The translations under genes and the position numbers were made by a program. A stretch of 64,000 nt of DNA, taken from the NCBI GenBank assembly GCA_949592205.1, contig CATIUR010000001.1:310834250-310898249 (forward strand), in the 5' to 3' direction. The notes beneath the pieces were generated by a model that made no database searches, was not told the origin of the DNA, and saw only the letters and a list, made by a program, of their open reading frames with translations. The DNA comes from Helichrysum umbraculigerum. Its lineage: Eukaryota > Streptophyta > Magnoliopsida > Asterales > Asteraceae. This document shows positions 22,385 through 33,355 of this stretch, one piece after another. The stretch's first letter is position 1; every line of letters begins with the position of its first letter.

Positions 22385-23885
22385 AATTTCTGGTCTAGTC
22401 CCTAGTTTGCCGAAGAGTACTGCCTTCTTTTGTAATGTTCCTGTAAGTGTAAGGCAACACATTCTTAGTATTATGCCTTTTGAAGAAGGTGTTTTACCGG
22501 TTAGGTATCTTGGGGTTCCCCTTATCTCTAAAAGACTTCTTAAAACTGATTGTAAACGCTTGGTGGAGGAGAAGGTTCAGAATCGGATTGGTAATTAGAA
22601 GAATAAATCTTTATCTTTTGCGGGTCGTATTCAACTTATCACTTCTGTTTTATCTTCTCTTCATGGATATTGGGCGACTATGTTTATTCTTCCTCAGTCG
22701 ATTATTTTGTAGTTAGAAAAGCTTATGAGAGGCTTTCTTTGGTGCCAAGGGCCTATGAAGTCTGGTAAAGCGAAAGTTGCTTGGGAGGATTTATGCTTAC
22801 CTAGGCAGGAAGGAGGTCTGGGTATTCGTCGTTTGCGAGATTGGAATGTGGCTTTGATGACTAAACATATTTGGAGTATTCTTATCAGGAAGGATTCCAT
22901 TTGGGTCAGATGGGTCTATGCATATAAGTTGAATAATCGAAGCTTTTGGGATGTTTCTTCTCAACTGAGCATGAGTTGGGGATGGCGGAGCTTGCTTCAT
23001 ATTCGGGATCTGGTCCGTCCGTTCTGCTGGTATCAACTGGGTGATGGTAGGACTGCTTCTGTTTGGTATGACACTTGGTGTGACCAGTGTCCTATTGCTC
23101 GTGTTTTTTCTTGTCACCGGGATATTACTCGTCAGGGATTTTCAGTTACTAATTCAGTTGCTGATCTTCTTGATGGTGCTGTTTGGAGATGGCCGACCAT
23201 CTGGCTCCAAAGGTACCCTATTTTCTCTCAGATTATGGTGCCCACTCTTTCTTTACAGCCTGACCAGCTGTTATGGCGTGATGGTGATGGTAGTTTTTCG
23301 GAATTCTGGGTGCGTGAAGTATGGGATTCTATTCGGATACGGGGTTCTGCTGTAGCTTGGGCTTCTCTTATTTGGTTTCCTCAGTGTATCCCTCAGCATG
23401 CTTTTAATATGTGGTTGGTTTTTAAGGGAAAATTGAAGACTCAAGATCGCATGAGGCAATGGGATGTTGGCCCTTCGGTCGACTTAAACCTGCTTCGGTG
23501 CTTCTTGTGTGGATCATGTCCTGATTCGCATTCTCACCTTTTCTTTGAATGTGTGTTTTCTTCGCAGGTTTGGTTTCGGGTTATTAGCTATGCTGATATT
23601 CCGATTATGTCTGATTCGTTGGCAGATGTGCTTCCATTTTTTCTTTCTGCTTCTTCGTCAAAGAATGTTGATCATGTGATTGCCCGCCTTCTGTTGGCTG
23701 CTACGATATATTTTATATGGCAGGAGCGGAATTTTCGTCTTTTTGCTAAGGGAAGACGCTCGAGTATAGAGCTTGCTGATGCTATTATTTCGGAGGTTCG
23801 TCTGAAGTTGGCTTATTTTAAATTCAAAGCCTCGTTTCATGCTGTTCGAGCTTTGGATCGATGGAAGATTCCAATCCGGCTTTAA
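22385..23885 (+). pseudogene. LINE-2 ORF2 fragment (end of RT plus zf-RVT)
   Basis: Starts at a position matching residue 760 or so of LINE-1 ORF2 (GLVPSLPKSTAFFCN) and runs to the family's C-terminus, including RCFLCGSCPDSHSHLFFEC of the zinc-binding domain. Two in-frame TAG codons interrupt it: at 22596-22598 (LINE-1 has Trp) and near 22711 (LINE-1 has Gln). The frame is otherwise kept, so decay is by point mutation. Confidence 0.9.
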
Positions 23886-24204
23886 GCTGGATTTGCTTGG
23901 TTTTTGGTCTCGCCCGTGTTTATGGCGTCGTCTGCACTTCTGATGATTGGCTGCTCGTTTATTCTTTATTGGATGTATTACTTATTTATTATTCGAGCTT
24001 TGTTTTCTGTTTGTATATGGTATGCCATATACAGAGAGTTTAGCCGTAGCTAGCTTGTTTTCCTGTTTGGATAGGTCATGGCTGTGCCTTGTTATGTAGT
24101 GTCTTCTGCCTATGTAACGGGCTGAGGTGTGGGATTCACCCACACCCTTTGTACTTAAACGTTATTTTGGTGTAATATATTTGCCGGGTGTAAACCCTTC
24201 ACCC
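23886..24204 (+). other. LINE-2 3' UTR
   Basis: About 320 bases between the ORF2 stop and the poly-A, ending GTAAACCCTTCACCC. It serves as the reference that shows how LINE-1's 3' UTR was cut by Gy1. Confidence 0.85.
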
Positions 24205-25441
24205 AAAAAAAAAAAAAAAAAAAAAAAAAGAAAGGACTTGAAGATTTGGAACATTCAAAATGAGTTGTGGCTCCAAGATAAAGGACGCGGGAAGTTCTTA
24301 AAGCCTCATCCCAAGTACTCATTCACAACTAATGATAGGCGAGGTTTTTGTGAATTTATGAAAGGAGTTAAACTACCAGATGGATTTGGATCACACTTTA
24401 AGTGGAAAGTCACCGAAAATGATAGAAACATAACGGGCTTGAAGTCTCATGACTGTCATATAATGATGCAACGGTTGATTCCGGTTGGAGTTTTGGACCC
24501 AACTATTTCAACACCAATAATCGAACTACGTGCATTCTTTAAGCAAATTTTTGCTCAAAATTTGATGAAGTCCGACATGTCGAAATCTGAGGACCAGTTG
24601 ATAAAGATTTTGTGCACTTTTGAGCAAATATATCCTCCAACTTTCTTTGACATAATGATTCACGTGGTTATGCATTTACCCGAAGAGGCTATTCAACGTG
24701 GGCCTGTCTACATGAGGTGGATGTATCCTTTTGAAAGATACATGAAAAAGTTAAAACATTATGTCGGGAATAAAGCTAGACCCGAAGGTTCTATAGCAGA
24801 GGGGTATGTTGCAGACGAAGCCTTAACTTTTGGTTCAATGTATCTCCGGAATGTACAAATGACATTTAATCGTCCAGATACGAATGAGGATGCTCTGTTA
24901 GCAACTCGTGAGTTAAGTGTGTTCCAGTCAGTATGTTCACCAATTAGTAAAAGTGTAGCTACAAAGTTGGATCAACAAGTAAAGAAGAAAATGGAATGGT
25001 TTGTACTTAACAACAGTCCTGAACTCGACGCATACAAGAAGTAAGTGTTGTTAATATAATTCTTTTTTGTGTAACTTGTATTTTCGATGATCAAACTAAT
25101 ATCCTTAACAATTACAGTGAATTTACTACTGCCGATCCTGGGATAGATTTATAAAAACACTTTCCTAGATGGTTTTTAGATAAGGTAAACTCATTGTATA
25201 TATCACTCTGTAAAAATAACTATTAGTACTCAACCTTATCTATTTTCTTTTTCTCATAGATACGTAGGTTGCAAATAAATGAGCCATCCCGCTGTAGTAA
25301 TGAATGACTTGCTTTAGCAAATGGACCCACGATGGATGCAAACTCTTACACCGCTTGCATAGTAAACGATGTGAGGTTTGTGGTTCACAGTCGTGATGTA
25401 CATTGTACAACTCAAAACAGTGGAGTTTCAACGGCTGGGGT

Positions 25442-26132
25442 TGTTAGTCCCTGTTAAACTAATAAACAATCGATAATAATAAGCTTTGAACTTATTATTG
25501 AGCAGTTGCGGAATCACACTCAATAATGTTTAAGAAGATCAAGAATATTAAACAACTTTAAGAACACAATTAATACCAAAAGCTTCAATCTTATTAATGA
25601 TATAAGACGAATACACTTGATGTATTAGGGTTACAGAAAAACCTTGAAGCTGCGCAAAATTGTTAACCTAATCTAGGTCTAAAGGATCTCTATTTATAAC
25701 GTATAGAGTCCTATACAATATCCTACAAATATGGAATAAGATAACTTCCATAACCGACTCATACTTATCACAATATTATAAACAGATGTAACTACCAAAC
25801 TGAAGCTAACAGTTGAAACTATTTTACTATCAGTGGTAACTGCTTTAATTGTGATATAAGACTGAGTACAAATACACAATCAGTGTCAACTGCTACAAAT
25901 ATAACTAACAGTTACTATTTCGTAAACAATTATAACTACTTACAAACATAACTTTCAGTTGTAATCTATCTTCAAGCAGTTGTAACTTCTCGTCTTCTCT
26001 TCAATTCTCTTCTATCAGTTGTAACCTTGTGAAAACAGTTGTATCTTTAACACTATCAGTTTTAATCACTTGTACACAATAGTCTTCTACTCACTAGTAG
26101 CAATTTCAACCCAGATTAGTTTTGACTCAACA
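25442..26132 (-). mobile_element. Solo copia-type LTR in the CACTA transposase
   Basis: 691 bp, TGTTAG...CAACA, flanked by GGGGT at 25437-25441 and 26133-26137. Removing it with one GGGGT restores the transposase frame (TAGVDGSTYYGM). No primer site, ORF or second LTR, so it is a solo LTR left by recombination between LTRs. I assign the - strand because TATAAATA is a consensus TATA box on that strand (25691-25698), with a cluster of CAGTTG/CAACTG motifs 120-350 bases upstream of it. Copia is inferred from the TGTTAG/CAACA ends and length. Confidence 0.87.
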
Positions 26133-27129
26133 GGGGTTGATGGATCTACGTATTATGGTATGGTGGAAGAAATTTTGGAGCTCAATTACATGAGTGGTTG
26201 CAACATTGTTTTGTTCAGATGTAAATGGTTCAAAACTAACAACACTCATGGAACCTAACATTGTGTCACTAAGAATAACATAACCAGTATTCATGTAAGT
26301 AATGAGTGGTATAAAGATGAACCATACATTCTTGCAACACAAGCAAAGCAAGTCTTTTACCTTCAAGACCCGTCTAGAAGCCAACATTGGAGGGTCGTCC
26401 AAGAGGTCAATCATAGAAAGATTTGGGATCGACAAATCGATGAAGTGAACGAAGAAGATGTTATACATGACATCAATTCATCCGATCTTGCATTAGATGC
26501 TAGTTTGGATACTTTGACTTATACTAGCTTGCGTGGAAATGGCCAACTAACAGAAATTGATGTAGACGATGCTGATTTGGATACAATTAATGCGATTCCT
26601 ACTTCTGTCCATGACGATGCTGATTTTATTGATGATGCAGATGACGCTGATGATGTCATCGGTGATTCGGAAATTGAAGATTTGGAGCCTGATAATGAAT
26701 GTGAAGCACAATATTATTCTAGTGATGAGTCTTATTGATTTGTAATTGTTATAAGTAAAAACTTCCAGTGAAATTGTTATTAAGTTTGTTAGTTCAATTA
26801 TGTTAGTTAAATTTGTATTGCGTTATTGGTTTAATAATGTTGGTTATATGTATGTACTAAGTTTGTTGGTTCAATATTGTAGGTTTGTAAACCTGTATAT
26901 TTGCAGATGGCATGTGTTAGATAAAGTCACGGTGGGGATGGAGGTGGTGATCCACCAGGGGGTCCTTGGAGTCCACCTAGTTTTTGTCAAAGTAAGAAAT
27001 TTAGGAATATTTTGTTTAAGTGTATATGGTTACTTTAAATTTTGATTTGTTCAATTGAATTTTGCAGAAACTAATGTCCATGGTCCCACCACAAACCAAA
27101 AGTTACGGAGATTGTAGAAAGCTAACGGC

Positions 27130-28735
27130 AATAAGGCGTTGCTGATCGAGTTTGACATTTTCGATCAGTTGACCGCACGATCGGTTAGCCCTAATCATTC
27201 TCTCTTCTCCAGTCTAGTTGGGACCTTGGTAGAACCAATCCTCAAATATTTCTCTTCGTGGGAAACAACACCCGCCACTGTTAAAACCCACATTTGGCCC
27301 TAGATTGAGGTTGAATTTAACTTGTTTAATATAGTACTCTAAATTTATAATTATATACACTATCAAACCATTTCTCTTAAACTGCAGCTTTACTTTGACA
27401 TGGAGCCACACTTCAAAGGGGCCTATGCAGACATGATAAGAAGAGGGGTTGACCTCATGTGTGGCGAAAGATATCAAAATTGGAAAGGGCAATTTAAGCA
27501 GAAGGGTTTTAAAGATCGGGAAGGGTTTGAGCTTCCCCAAGAAATCAGACAATATCCGCCGGCCCACTTGGAGCAAGTTGAGTGGAAAAAGTATGTGGTC
27601 TTTTACTTAAGCACTGATAATATGAGTCGCTCGGAGGTTAATACGGTTAATAGGAGTAAACAAAAATATCCGAATGGATATGGAACCAAATCGTATGCCG
27701 CCCGATGACATGAAGAAGTAAGTAGCTTTCTAATTATTATTTTTAATGATATTTCTCTATTGCCCTGATTAATTTGATTGATTTTTAATATATGTTCATA
27801 TTTTATGTTTATAGCGAAACAGGAAACGGGTGAATATCCTAGTCTCATTGATGATTTCTTCAAAATGCATAAGAAAGATAAAGGATATAAAGGGTATGTC
27901 AACAAAAAAGCCAAGATAGATCATGTAAGTGTACAATTCATATTTTTAAGTCAAATGAGTCATGGGTTGTACGAGTCAAATGGGTGATCATAGGTAAAAT
28001 GGGTTAAATGGAACGTGATTAGAATGGGTGATTGACTGATTGGTCATCTTAATCAAATGGTCCAAATAGGACATGAGTAGAATGAGTTAAATGGGTCGTG
28101 GGTATGTTGGGTCAAATTATTCATATGGGTCCCAAAAGTTGTGGGTTATATATGTCATGGGTCACACAAGTGGAATGGGTCAAGTTGGTCACTACTAATA
28201 ATTTTTGTTTTGTAACTTGTAAGGCAAAATGGTGGCATTAAAGAAGAAGCAAATTGGGAGTTCCACTCCAATGATTGAAAAGGCTATATTGAAGAAAATC
28301 TTGGGGGAGAGTCGTGGGCATTGTATGGGACGCGATAGAAAGGTTACAAGTGTTGGATCACGTTCAAGTTCAAGTGTCCAATCACGATGACCACAAATGA
28401 GTTCACAAAAACAACTAGAGGAAATGTTGAAGGCTCAACAAAAACAAATGAAGTCTCAACAACAATAAATTGAGTCTCAAAATGAGTTCATGACCTCTCT
28501 ATGCTCGGTCTTAAAAAAGGTAAAAATTCCCGTTCCTAAGTTTATACCGTACCAACCCACTATTGAAGAAGGTGAGAATGAGCATGAGGAAGAAGGTGAG
28601 AATGAGCATGAGGAAGAAGCCGAGAATGAGGATGAAGGCGAGGATGAGGATGAGGAAGAAGAAGGCGATGATGAGGATGAGGATTTAGGTGAGGATTCGG
28701 GTGAGGATTCGGATGAGGATTTGGATCACGAGTAA
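27130..28735 (+). pseudogene. CACTA second gene, transposase_24-like, decayed
   Basis: Pieces recognisable in order: EFDIFDQLTARSVSPN...FSSLVGTLV (about 27150-27235), the start of a plant transposase (Ptta/En/Spm, transposase_24) domain; after a probable intron, an exon at 27385-27708 with GVDLMCGERYQNWKGQFK and VNRSKQKYPNGYGTKSYAAR; a small exon at about 27818-27925; and a last segment from 28225 to the TAA at 28735 with a Gln-rich stretch and a long Glu/Asp tail built from repeats of GENEHEEE. Stops occur inside the first and last segments. The intron near 27950-28195 is full of GGGTCA/ATGGGT repeats. Products of such genes bind CACTA subterminal repeats (family knowledge). Confidence 0.75.
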
Positions 28736-29048
28736 ATTCGCTCATGTAAGTGTTAGTCATTTATTTGGTTGTCGAAACATTGTTTGTTGAATCTCTTTGA
28801 ATTATTTAAACTATTAACCTTTAAACTTGTTGAATGTTAGAACATGTTAAGTGTTTGTTTGACCATTTGATGATTTATCCGGATGTTTAAATAGTTGTTT
28901 GGTGTGTTTTAGATGCAATAAACCGTAAAATATATGTAGTAAGAGTGCTGGTAATTTGCAGAAATTAAACAGGCCTGTGCCTGGGAAATATCGAAATACA
29001 GCAAAAAGCTGTTCACATTACAGGGACTTTCTGCAATGACAACAACCT

Positions 29049-29419
29049 TTTGGGACAACAAGTGTCGTTGCTATAGGTATTTAATTTTCTTTTTTTATTA
29101 TTTTAATAATACTTTTTGACACGACAAATGTCATCCCTAAAGGTATTTATTTTTCGTTTTATTATTTTGTTAATAATACTTTTTGAGACGACAAATGTCG
29201 TTCCTAAAGGTATTTATTTTTGAATTACTTAAGAAGTACGGAAATTAAAGAGTGGGCCCAATTTGTCGTTGCAAACTGTCATCCCAAAAGGTTTTGAAGG
29301 ATAAGAACATTGACACGACCCTATTGCAACGAGGTGTCGTTGCAAAAGCTCTATGGGAACGACATTTAGCCCTTTTGAGACGACATTTGTCTTTGCAATA
29401 GGGCTTTTTTCTTGTAGTG
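29049..29419 (+). repeat. CACTA 3' subterminal repeats and terminal inverted repeat
   Basis: At least six copies of a motif around ACGACAAATGTCGT (a near-perfect palindrome), often followed by CCTAAAGGTATTTATTTT; clear ones near 29060, 29120, 29188, 29325 and 29381. The end reads, on the - strand, CACTACAAGAAAAAAGCCC. These arrays are where CACTA transposases bind. The left counterpart is outside the window, so the 3-bp target duplication is untested. Confidence 0.9.
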
Positions 29420-29683
29420 CGAAGATGAATTGATGTTTCTAGCTTCAACTGTAGTAATTGTAATAATACTCATATTAATCTTAAATCTTAAATACTAAAT
29501 AAACCTCCAAAGGGTAGTAGTTTTTTTTATTATTATAAAGTCACTCCATCAACCAACATATATAAAAACTTGAAGTAGAAAAACTCATTGAAAACAAGCT
29601 AGTAGTGTACGTTTCTCTGTAGATATGTATCTTCAGTTCTCTTCTCTTATATATATACTAAAAAAAATTAGAAACCAAATTAA

Positions 29684-31592
29684 TTAGTTCTTTTGCGATG
29701 GCTGATCATGTGCTTCACATACTACCACTTCTAACTCGAAATCATCTTCATCTTCATCTTCATCATGACCTTTTCTATTCGGTTTTTGAGTCTGGTCCAA
29801 ACCACTTTTCTTATTTGAATCTTTGTATACACAATAAAGTATCATTTGAGCAATTCCAAATAAGAATCCAGCAATATTTGGTACCTTCATGCATATGTGC
29901 CAACCACAAATTAAACCAACATAAATATATAGATTAACAAAGAATGGAGATATAATCTTTCTTAATCTATTAGTTACATACTGCAATGAAGTAGTCATTT
30001 ACAAAGAATCCGTAGAAGAACCATGTGGTGGCACATAGTGTTAGGAAAAACGAGAGCATAAACGGCATGTACTCCACGCTTTTTGTCCGAATCACCCTCC
30101 TCTGCATAAACTAATAATTAAATCATGTTCGAAAATGAAGCTAAATATTAATGTACATAATAACTAAGCAAGCTCTTACCATAATGCTTAAAGGAGCGGC
30201 AAATACAGCAAGATTGATGACAGCACAAGTCCATCCAACAAATTCAACTCGTTGCTGACCTTTAACTAAGAGATAGGAGAGTAACATCACTGTACCAAGT
30301 CCCCCAAAGTTGAATATAGCTATAAACTTTATCGTGGAAATCTGAAAGCAACGTGGTAGCTATTAAAAACCGCTTAATTAAGCATAGTAATGTTGAAAAA
30401 GTCTTTTGGTTCGGTTAAGCGGTTAATTCGGTTATGGTTCGGTTATTCGGTTTTTGTGCTCACCCCTAGAAAAAGAGCTACTCAAATACAAATTGCTTAA
30501 TTAATTAAACACAATTATTAGGTGCATTTAGTTACTCAACAATTTATTAATTTTCCATTTCCATTTCCATTTTTCTTAAAAATAGGAACTAGTTTTGTGA
30601 CGCTTTATAAATAAAAAAATATGGAAAACATGTTCAAATGAACAACATATATGATGTTTTTATATTCCAGGATGCATAAAAGAAATCATAAATTATAGTG
30701 TAGTAGATTTTACAACTGTAAACTAGTTATAAAAAGGAAAACATGGATTTTTGTTTTTACGTAAACTCTTTTGAAAAACATAAACTTGAACACGTATTCT
30801 AGTTTTCTATTTCTTTAACATTTTTCTTAAAAAACAGAAGAAGCATCCTGCAACTAAACACAACCTTAACATCTTTGTGATGCTTAAACCATTAATTCTG
30901 AAGGAAACAAAAAGACAATTTTTTCTTGATCTCTTGGCTAGTTAGATTTTGTACCTTCGAACTTTTTGGTGCATAAAATAGGTACAACGCAAGATAGGAT
31001 ATTTCAATAAAACATCCGAAACCATTGATGCTAACGATCATGTATGCATTTGTCTTGAGAAAAGCATAGTACAACAACAATGCTGCACTGAAGAGAGCAA
31101 CCATGTACGGTATTGCTTGATATCCTTCTGATGATTTCTTTCTATAAATCTTGTAAAATGTTGGCCTATATACGGAAGCAAACATCAACAAATTATAGAG
31201 AAATTAATCATGATATGTTCAAGTACCAGTTTAGAACAAGTCTTTTGAGTTGGTAAGACTTACAATGGGGCTAGGAACACAAGAAACGATATAATATTAC
31301 CTGCATAAACACAATAAGAATCATTTAAAATGTGATTTAATGTAAAAATATGAATATAATATATTGACATTAGTTAATACCTAACGACTCTATGATGAGT
31401 AAGAGACTAAAGGTCTGATGAATAAAATTGTAGAAACTATTGTGAAAATATAATGCAAAATGTTACTTTATTTCTAGTGATTATAAACTACCAAATGTGC
31501 ATTGAAATACATGGTATAAATAGTAAAGACTAATTAGTACCCAAGAGACCGAAGACGAAAGCCAAGATGTGTGCATTCAAGAAGGCCAGCAT
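29684..31592 (-). CDS. SWEET: SWEET sugar transporter, clade III type, six exons
   Basis: Exons on the - strand: 31592-31541, 31300-31264, 31165-30955, 30341-30180, 30101-29982, 29884-29684. All introns have GT-AG borders and the coding total is 783 bases (260 residues). Exon sizes 52, 37, 211, 162, 120 and 201 follow the usual plant SWEET pattern. Protein: MLAFLNAHILAFVFGLLG, then two MtN3/saliva repeats (about 10-97 and 130-215) giving seven membrane helices; PTFYKIYRKKSSEGYQ and NAYMIVSINGFG in the first, VEYMPFMLSFFLTLCATTW and GFLFGIAQMILY in the second; an acidic cytosolic tail (DEDEDEDDFELEVVV). Clade III members export sucrose across the plasma membrane; the clade is inferred from KTNAYMIVSIN and the start. 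It is the only host gene seen and shows no lesion. Confidence 0.94.
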
Positions 31593-31689
31593 ATTGTCTT
31601 AGTTCTTTTGTCTTAGGTAGACTCGATCTCAATACCTTTATTTAGATAAGATTGAGGGCGAGTGAGTTGCAATGCACATATAAACATGC

Positions 31690-31697
31690 TATATATA
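31690..31697 (-). promoter_or_regulatory. Probable TATA box of the SWEET gene
   Basis: TATATATA on the - strand (within GAGTATATATAGCATG), 98 bases upstream of the ATG, a normal distance for a short plant 5' UTR. No other TATA-like site is as close. Confidence 0.55.
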
Positions 31698-33283
31698 CTC
31701 ATAGTCTGGTAGAGTGTTATCGATCGATAACTTGGACTGTTTCGGAGTTTTGGTAACCATAAAAATGATAATGAGTTTGGATGCATTTTTAGGGTTAGAA
31801 GTTTATGGAGTTGGGCAGGATTTGTTTTGTCATTGTGATGTGCATTGGTGAAGACATATGTAGTTAGTGAAGTTTACATGGAAATGTACTAAAGAAGATA
31901 TTTAATCAAATGTATTTGTCCCTGAAAATATAAAAAATGATAAAAGTATTTAAATACAAGCTAATAGTTACGGTTAAGTAGTACCACCTATAGAACAGTT
32001 CATTTAATGTCTCGAAAGAAAGAGAAAAGAGTCTGTGAATTCTCAGTTCCTCATCTTCCCTTGATGCAATGGTGATGGTTATGTACATATGGCCATATCA
32101 TCCATGTCTTTTATAAGTGTGCATAGTGGTGGATCCAGGAATTATAGTGAGTCATAGCATTGATATCCTAATTTTTGTAAACCCGTAGTACAAAAAAAGA
32201 ATGTAACTAAAAATGCAAACTTTTATAAGAAAGTTACATTGAATATGTCGAATGGACCCGTAGCAACTGCTACCCCTACCTTCTACGTGGCTCTACCCCA
32301 GATGAACCACTGGGCTAGTTTTACCATCATTGAAGCCTAAAATGCCAATCATACAGTTATGTAATGCTCAAGATCAAATTTGATGTCTGTGAACTATTTC
32401 TCTTATTTTTGGACTTTGTTGGTCAAAAGTCAGGTTAATTTCATGGTTATAAAAATTCATCTCAAGATTAATGTGGTCACACTAATTCAGTCACTACTCA
32501 CTAGCTGCAATAATCCTATGTCATATACAGTTTTGACTTTATTTTCACCCTCAAAAGTAAAAACTGTTATGAGGAGGACAAGAGGGTATAATGCATGTTG
32601 GGTAACCAAATAGTAACATATATGTAACCTACAATGAGTTGAAAAGTAAATGAGTACACATGCAATTCATTTTGGAGGGATTACGTATATAGAATTATTA
32701 TCGTACAAAATAAACTAGCTAGTACAGGAAATAAATCTAGCTAGTACAACAAAAAAATCATGTTAAGCTAAACGTGAACTTGTAAAAGACCTGAACCACA
32801 CACTACATATACATACACACAAGAATACAAATAGGAATGCATGCATTGGGAATACCATACATTGTTAGAAAATAGCACCAACGTGTTTGGTAGGTAACAG
32901 TTTAAGGTTTTCTCCATTCCATGTATTTTAGCTACATTTATACAATGTTTGTTTTTCCATATTATATAGCTGTTTAACCATGATGTGTAAACGTGACTGA
33001 TCTGCTATAATAGGTAGTTTAAGAGATTTTGATTCAAAGAACAATGAGTAAAAACCACATTTTAGGGACACTAAATTATCATGTTATATTCAGGGCCGTC
33101 TCTGAATTCTCGGAGGCCCTAGGTAAAACCTTGAATAATTGCCAAAATGAGGCCCTACATTGAGCTAAAATTAAGATGTTTTATATATCGAGAGCTACAA
33201 GATGTTTTCTGATTTCTTTTGTTGCGGCTCGATTAACATTAAAACAACTTGAACTTATTTTTCTTCTTACAATCAATAATCAA

Positions 33284-33287
<4 letters not shown>

Positions 33288-33327
<40 letters not shown>
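33288..33327. repeat. (TA)20 microsatellite
   Basis: Forty bases of uninterrupted TA dinucleotides, ending exactly where the Helitron-like CTAG begins. Confidence 0.95.
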
Positions 33328-33328
<1 letters not shown>

Positions 33329-33355
33329 TAGCCTTGTACCCGCACAAAGTTGCGG
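33328..33355 (-). mobile_element. Probable Helitron 3' terminus
   Basis: Read on the - strand: a 5-bp hairpin (CCGCA / TGCGG, six-base loop), then GTACAAGG and CTAG, followed by T. A short GC hairpin 8-12 bases before a CTRR end, inserted at an A-T dinucleotide, is the Helitron 3' signature. The body would extend to higher coordinates; I could not place a 5' TC end, so its length is unknown. Confidence 0.6.

Larger units (their letters stand above)
22385..24229 (+). mobile_element. LINE-2: 5'-truncated LINE inserted in the CACTA transposase
   Basis: Host coding (TLLMNEKSKDTHNA) stops at about 22384 and resumes as DLKIWNIQ just after a 25-base poly-A (24205-24229). Inserted DNA is the 3' third of an L1-type LINE of the LINE-1 family. 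5' truncation and a poly-A tail are the marks of target-primed reverse transcription. I could not find a clear target duplication; the A-rich junction hides it. Confidence 0.92.
21885..26738 (+). pseudogene. CACTA TNP2-type transposase, broken by two insertions and stops
   Basis: Fragments in order: 21885-22384 (MLLWTINDFPA, CNEDT, YVGHRRFL, then HNLDVMHV and a TAA at 22314-22316 where the family has MHIEKNVCESV); 24230-25040 (DLKIWNIQNELW, SHDCHIMMQRL, PVYMRWMYPFERYMKKLK, RPEGSIAEGY), the conserved TNP2 and DUF4218-type regions; 25118-25184 and 25260-25441 with 26138-26738 (the DUF4216-type region, GVDGSTYYGMVEEI, with an Asp-rich tail). Introns with GT-AG borders are visible at 25041-25117 and 25185-25259. 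Several further stops exist. The enzyme family binds CACTA ends and excises the element; this copy cannot encode it. Confidence 0.9.
21885..29419 (+). mobile_element. CACTA (En/Spm) transposon, right part
   Basis: Begins inside the TNP2 transposase at the LINE-1 junction and ends at 29419 with CTTGTAGTG, the reverse of the CACTACAAG terminal repeat. The left end must lie beyond Gy1, outside the window. Two gene remnants follow one another on the + strand (TNP2 type, then a transposase_24-like gene), then a subterminal repeat region. Insertions inside: LINE-2 (22385-24229) and a solo copia LTR (25442-26132). The coding parts are decayed, so it is an old, inactive copy. Confidence 0.9.
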
